Source: Carallia brachiata (Eukaryota; Streptophyta; Magnoliopsida; Malpighiales; Rhizophoraceae). From it: 64,000 bases of DNA. Shown here in pieces: positions 59,759-64,000 of the stretch. The stretch spans positions 312,181 to 376,180 of the forward strand of contig JADCRB010000024.1 in assembly GCA_021464245.1 (NCBI GenBank). Reading direction: 5' to 3'. A program made the position numbers and the translations under genes. Under the pieces are notes generated by a model. That model worked only from the letters and a program-made list of their open reading frames with translations. It searched no databases and was not told where the DNA came from. Position 1 is the first letter of the stretch, and each line of letters opens with the position of its first letter.

Positions 59759-62700
59759 CTATGATACACTGACCAAATTCAACTCAAGTGGCCTTAAAGT
59801 TTCTTGAACAATCTCCAGAACTGTACGGTTACGCCGACACACGTCTGAAAGTTCTTCAATTGGAGGTATCAGGGAATTAATGTCGGCTCCAGATGCTGCA
59901 TCTGACAATGATTGGAGAAATCTGGTGCGCTCCATTTCTGTGACAGCAGTCAACGGAATGAGGGAAACACTTTCCCTAGCCCACTCCAATGCACTTGATC
60001 CAAATGCCTGAATTAGTGTTAGTAAGGCATATGCTACCTGAAGAAGAAAAAAGTCTTCATTAAATGTTCAAAGTTTACTGTAACCACAATACGTGCATCT
60101 TAATGTAATCTTGCTAACAATAGGACATACTGTTTCTAATCGAGAAGTTGGTAGTGCTCCGGTTAATGAAGCAACTAGCATTCTGGTAACAATGGCACCT
60201 CGAGGCATAATAACACTATTCCTGACGGATAAGTATTGCTCCCCCATGCCAGACTTATCAAGATCAAAGACATCAGTCAAGAAAGATAACATGGAATTGG
60301 ATGCCTCTCTGCAAAAATGGGGAAAAAAAAAATTCACGTCATGTAGGAAGCCTAGAAAATTCAATTCCATTGTCCATTCTCTCATGCGCCATCCAGTATT
60401 CTTAATTCACTGATGGGCCAAACGTGGAACTCTTTTGGATAAAACGATAACAGGAATTCATTTAAATGTAAATCGGGCACCCTCAGTTATGTGCATGGTA
60501 TGCAGTATATGCCTCAGCAAACATAAGTTGGGCTGTTCCAATTACATTTCCAATCACATTTGGTGCTCTGAACCTCAACCTAAAGGAATGAAGTGTCTTC
60601 AAAAGATGACAAATAGTAATTTTAATAAGTTCAGGAGAAACTATGACACTGAAATTTTTATTGTGTGAAATAATTTGTTACAAGCACTCAACGCTTTCAC
60701 TTATACTCCCTTCTATCACTTGGACCTTTTGATAAGTTGTCTTTAATGAGCACATTTCGATAAATTGTCCGCCATGCAGTCATGCTCTTTGATTGGTTTC
60801 AGTTTTAGATGGGCATTGGGAGCTACACCTATTATTTACACATTACAAAAGATGATTGAATTTGCATACCATTGAACTGCTTGTCAACATAACAATGCCC
60901 CATAATGTCCATATGTTTGAAAATTATCATTGAATTTGCATACCATTGAACTGCTTGTCAACATAACAATGCCCCATAATGTCCATATGTTTGAAAATTA
61001 TCCTGCATACACATTTATTACTGAGATTTTCTTAGATTAAGTCAAATAAGTCCCATCTAAAAGATCCAATTTTCGACTTAAATTAGATTTGTTATAATCA
61101 GGACTGACTAAAATCTCATCTCTAGTTTGGTTCCTGAACTAGTTTGTATCTAAATCTATAGTTGTGTCTAAGTTTGCCTTTTCTAAATTAGTTTTCCCAT
61201 AAAAAACAATAAGCTTTGTATTGTTTTAATAAGCTGGGAATTGAATCAAGAAGTTTGCCAATACTTCTTTGCCTCTTTTCACAACCATGTCCTCTTCTCC
61301 TCTTCCATCCTAGTTCCTAATTTTGCCCATTTTGTTTCTTATTCTTTTCCACCTTTCCTGCTTCCGTTTCTCTCAATCTTCTGTCATAATTTCTGCCTAT
61401 GTCTCACATTCTATCTATTGCGTAACATCTTTCAAGTGCTGTCCTACATCATTCACCCACAACTTAAACCCAAAATAAAAAGAAAAAGAAAGCCTTGCGA
61501 CAAGATGCAGTTACATCATTGCTCGTTCCAGGATTAGAAACTGGAGTGTTTGCAGAGGATGTACATACTAACGATTAGATTACCCAATTGTCAGACCATA
61601 TATAACCAAGATATCCTTTGGCATTACCCTATGCAAATATAAATCCACACAGATCAGTAAAAAAAAAAAAAAAAAATCCCAAATTATAATGCAATAGCCA
61701 TCAAAATTCATTAATCAAAATAACATGCACATGGGCAAAAAAACATAGAGAGCCACACCTGTGCTGTACTGTTATACCAATCATAGAGCAATCAACCAAT
61801 GATGGAAATGCAGCAGATGGAATAAACAGTTGAGGACAATAGCGAAGGCACCTAGATGCCAATAGAAAGCAATCATCTGCTATGTCCGGTCGTGCAGTGA
61901 ATTCCTGCAGAAGAAATACAGATGATACCAGGTATCGTAAGCTGCAGCAGCAAAGAAGAAAAGGGGATGTATTTCTGCTGAACTATAAACCTCAATTTTG
62001 GTGAGAAGACACGTCGTGTGCTTGAAGAGAACTTCAATCAAATTTTTTAAATAATACGCACAAGACGGATCAGAACCAAATATCTGCACCCAATAGTAGT
62101 AATATTAATTATCAGGTTGACGAAAATGAAAAGAAAAAAAAAAGGAAAGAAAGATTGCTCAAGGCTAAAGAATAAATACTTTTATGACTTCGCTAGAAAG
62201 ATAAAGAAAACAAGGTTGGTGATGCTGTTGATATAGGCCTTGGATCTCTTCTAGCATTGCTCCAATTGTAATACCCATGAATCTTCCAGAAGTTCTCACC
62301 TAAAGAAATCATCACGAGGACTCAAATTTATCACCTCCAAATAACAGGATAGCACTGTACTATTGGCAAATTAAATGAGAACTAAAAGGTCAATGCAAAC
62401 TCAAGCATCACAAGCTCAAAATCTGCTGACAAAATTCAATGGAAACTTATGTGCATAAGTTGTCCAAGGTTGCCAGGAACAACCTGGGACAGTGTTAAAC
62501 CAAGGGAAGATAATCTTCATATGTGTAAGAAAAATCCATGTCAAACATCATTTGATTGCCTAACTTCTTGTTCCCATTTTCTTCCGTTCACCTATTTCTC
62601 AGTGTAAAAAGTTCAGTCACTCACTGCATATTTGCAAGCTCGGCAAAGAGACTCCATTATCCGCATATCCCAAGCACGACTGCAAAAGAAAAACATGTGA

Positions 62701-63404
62701 CAGAGCTAGAGGGAAAATCAGGTCTAATCGTGCAGGTAACTTATTTTCTGGGATTAGTCTGAATATGCTTACAGGTCAAAGATTACTTTGAGAATTGGCC
62801 AAAGCCTTTGAATTGCATCAGCCACAGCTTCAGGGTGGCTCACGTACCTGAAAATGGTTTAGTTGCAACCTGAAACACCCACAGATTTGTTGTACACATA
62901 CAAAAAATATAAAAAAAAAAAGCATTTTGCCCCTGACCTAAAGATGTATGCAAGTCTATCTATATGCACCGTTAACTCATGGGCAGGTTTCTGTTCCAAC
63001 AATTCTGGACCTTGGTTGATAACTTCCTGGTTGAGCAAATTGTAAACACGATAGCATCAATGACAAGTCAACCAATGATGGAAAAAACCCCCACCGGAAA
63101 ACAACCTAACCTGTAAAGGAGTAACAACTGGCGAGCATAATTTCTCCAAAGCCTGCTTAGCCAGCTCGGGAGGAAGTTCTGTAATGACCATGCTGCAATA
63201 CAAGGCATCCAAGTCAAGTGCTCAGTGCAAAACAAAAATCAAGTGTCATCACTAATCCCATTTGTCAAGCGTAAAATTACCTCAAGGCTTCCACTACATG
63301 CAAAGAGTCCTCAGCAGAGACTTTAAAACTACCTTCTCCAATTACTGCTCTGTAATATATGGAGAAGAGGTCATCAAAATATCCAGAAAGCTTTCTCCGA
63401 CAAT
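59759..63404 (-). CDS. MOS14: Transportin-SR / MOS14 (importin-beta family), C-terminal part; 5' part beyond right edge
   Basis: Nuclear import receptor for SR splicing factors (TNPO3/transportin-3 family; Arabidopsis MOS14). Eleven minus-strand exons can be placed: 63404-63281, 63192-63111, 63026-62938, 62847-62773, 62679-62625, 62299-62180, 62083-61991, 61904-61759, 60308-60130 and 60037-59759 are ten secure ones, and more must lie upstream off the window. Landmarks: RRKLSGYFDDLFSIYYRAVI, GEGSFKVSAEDSLHVVEAL, ELPPELAKQALEKL, ELTVHIDRLAYIFR, VSHPEAVADAIQRLWPI, ESLCRACKYAVRTSGRFMGI, LIEVLFKHTT, RPDIADDCFLLASRCLRYCP, VDCSMIGITVQHR, LSFLTDVFDLDKSG, and the ending ELSDVCRRNRTVLEIVQET then LRPLELNLVSVS. 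All borders are GT-AG and every frame is intact, unlike several other genes here. HEAT-repeat helices make up the whole region. In Arabidopsis MOS14 is needed for correct splicing of NLR resistance genes. Confidence 0.92.
60855..61002. repeat. Perfect 74-bp tandem duplication in a transportin intron
   Basis: The unit starting ATTGAATTTGCATACCATTG at 60855 is repeated exactly from 60929, ending AAAATTATC at 61002. No differences were seen, so it is a very recent duplication or an assembly artefact. It lies in the 1.45-kb intron between exons 61904-61759 and 60308-60130. Confidence 0.92.
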
Positions 63405-64000
63405 CTACATTCCACAAGAAAAGCATGCCTTCATATTTGAGAAGATTCTGACAAGATAGGAAAGTATTATCTGGAGCAAACGGAATTGAGTGACAGGGAT
63501 GACACTGGGGGAGCTAATCAAAATGAGAATGAAACAAGATATAACAGGCTGAGGTGTATCCTAAGGCTAGACTATAAAACAAACACTAATAAAACAAACA
63601 CAAATCATTTCACATCCCTCAAATCCCTGCATCTTTAATTATGATGAACCAAAAAAAAAAGTGAATTAATCATGATTAGCAGTTTCCTCAACTCAATTTG
63701 AATTCTGAGAGACATGATTGCTTTGCACACATAATTTTTCTGTTTGCCGAAACCAGAATCAACACACCTCCCAACAAAAATAATATGAAACTTTGCTCTA
63801 TAGCATATCAAGTCCAAAGAAATACAACTCACATGCACAGCTCATTACAATAAAAAGAAAAGAAAAAAAAAAAAACAAAATGGGATCATTCCCGTCAATT
63901 AAAGTGGTATGCATCATTGTGCATCCCATTGACGACAAGGTATCCAAATTCAAGACAACATCAGTTGAGAACAATAACAGATGGCTCATGATCTCTGTCC
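63405..64000 (-). other. Intron of the transportin gene reaching the window edge
   Basis: Upstream of the acceptor at 63405-63407 no further exon is visible up to the edge. The sequence has intron-like AT content with poly-A/T runs. Confidence 0.5.

Noticed and set aside
1..64000. CRISPR arrays, operons or bacterial features
   Set aside because: The DNA is plant nuclear; the only short regular repeats are microsatellites and tandem duplications.

Overview
This is eukaryotic nuclear DNA from a flowering plant, almost certainly a eudicot and probably a non-Brassicaceae rosid. Genes are split by AT-rich introns with GT-AG borders, the spacers are AT-rich and full of small transposon relics and microsatellites, and the proteins are plant-specific families (class I formin, EDS1, B12D, R1-type MYB, P-class PPR). 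I cannot name the species.

Layout, left to right: the 3' half of a betaine/aminoaldehyde dehydrogenase gene of family ALDH10 (+, cut by the left edge); a repeat-rich spacer with an unexplained GC-rich island; an intronless PPR gene resembling OTP43 (-); a three-exon B12D gene (-); a six-exon gene for an arginine/serine-rich splicing-type protein (-); a class I formin (+); the immune regulator EDS1 (+); a three-exon RING/U-box gene (-); about 11 kb of transposon-rich spacer; an R1 MYB of the SHAQKYF type (+); a small DUF761-like gene (-); one isolated exon of an AGC kinase (-, pseudogene); a spacer with another transposon-like element; and the 3' part of a transportin-SR/MOS14 gene (-, running off the right edge).

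Gene order: from memory, ALDH10, B12D, the RS protein, EDS1 and the RING gene all have homologues close together on Arabidopsis chromosome 3 (At3g48070 to At3g48170), while OTP43, ALDH10A8 and the MYB match the duplicated segment on chromosome 1 (At1g74840 to At1g74920). The window therefore looks like the order before that duplication, with both gene sets interleaved. The genes do not form a pathway. EDS1 and MOS14 both act in NLR-mediated immunity, and the RS protein would be a plausible kind of cargo for an SR-protein importin, but their linkage may be chance.

Most unusual feature: five otherwise conserved genes (ALDH10, formin, EDS1, RING, MYB) each carry one or more 1-2 base frame breaks. 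The reading frame resumes in a neighbouring frame with full homology, often at a homopolymer. Five unrelated genes broken in the same mild way suggests uncorrected long-read indels rather than five pseudogenes, but only read evidence can decide. No wholly new biological system is evident. The less explained items are the GC-rich island at 4.0-4.6 kb, the duplicated ALDH10 3' flank and a degenerate coding-like stretch near 58.2 kb.
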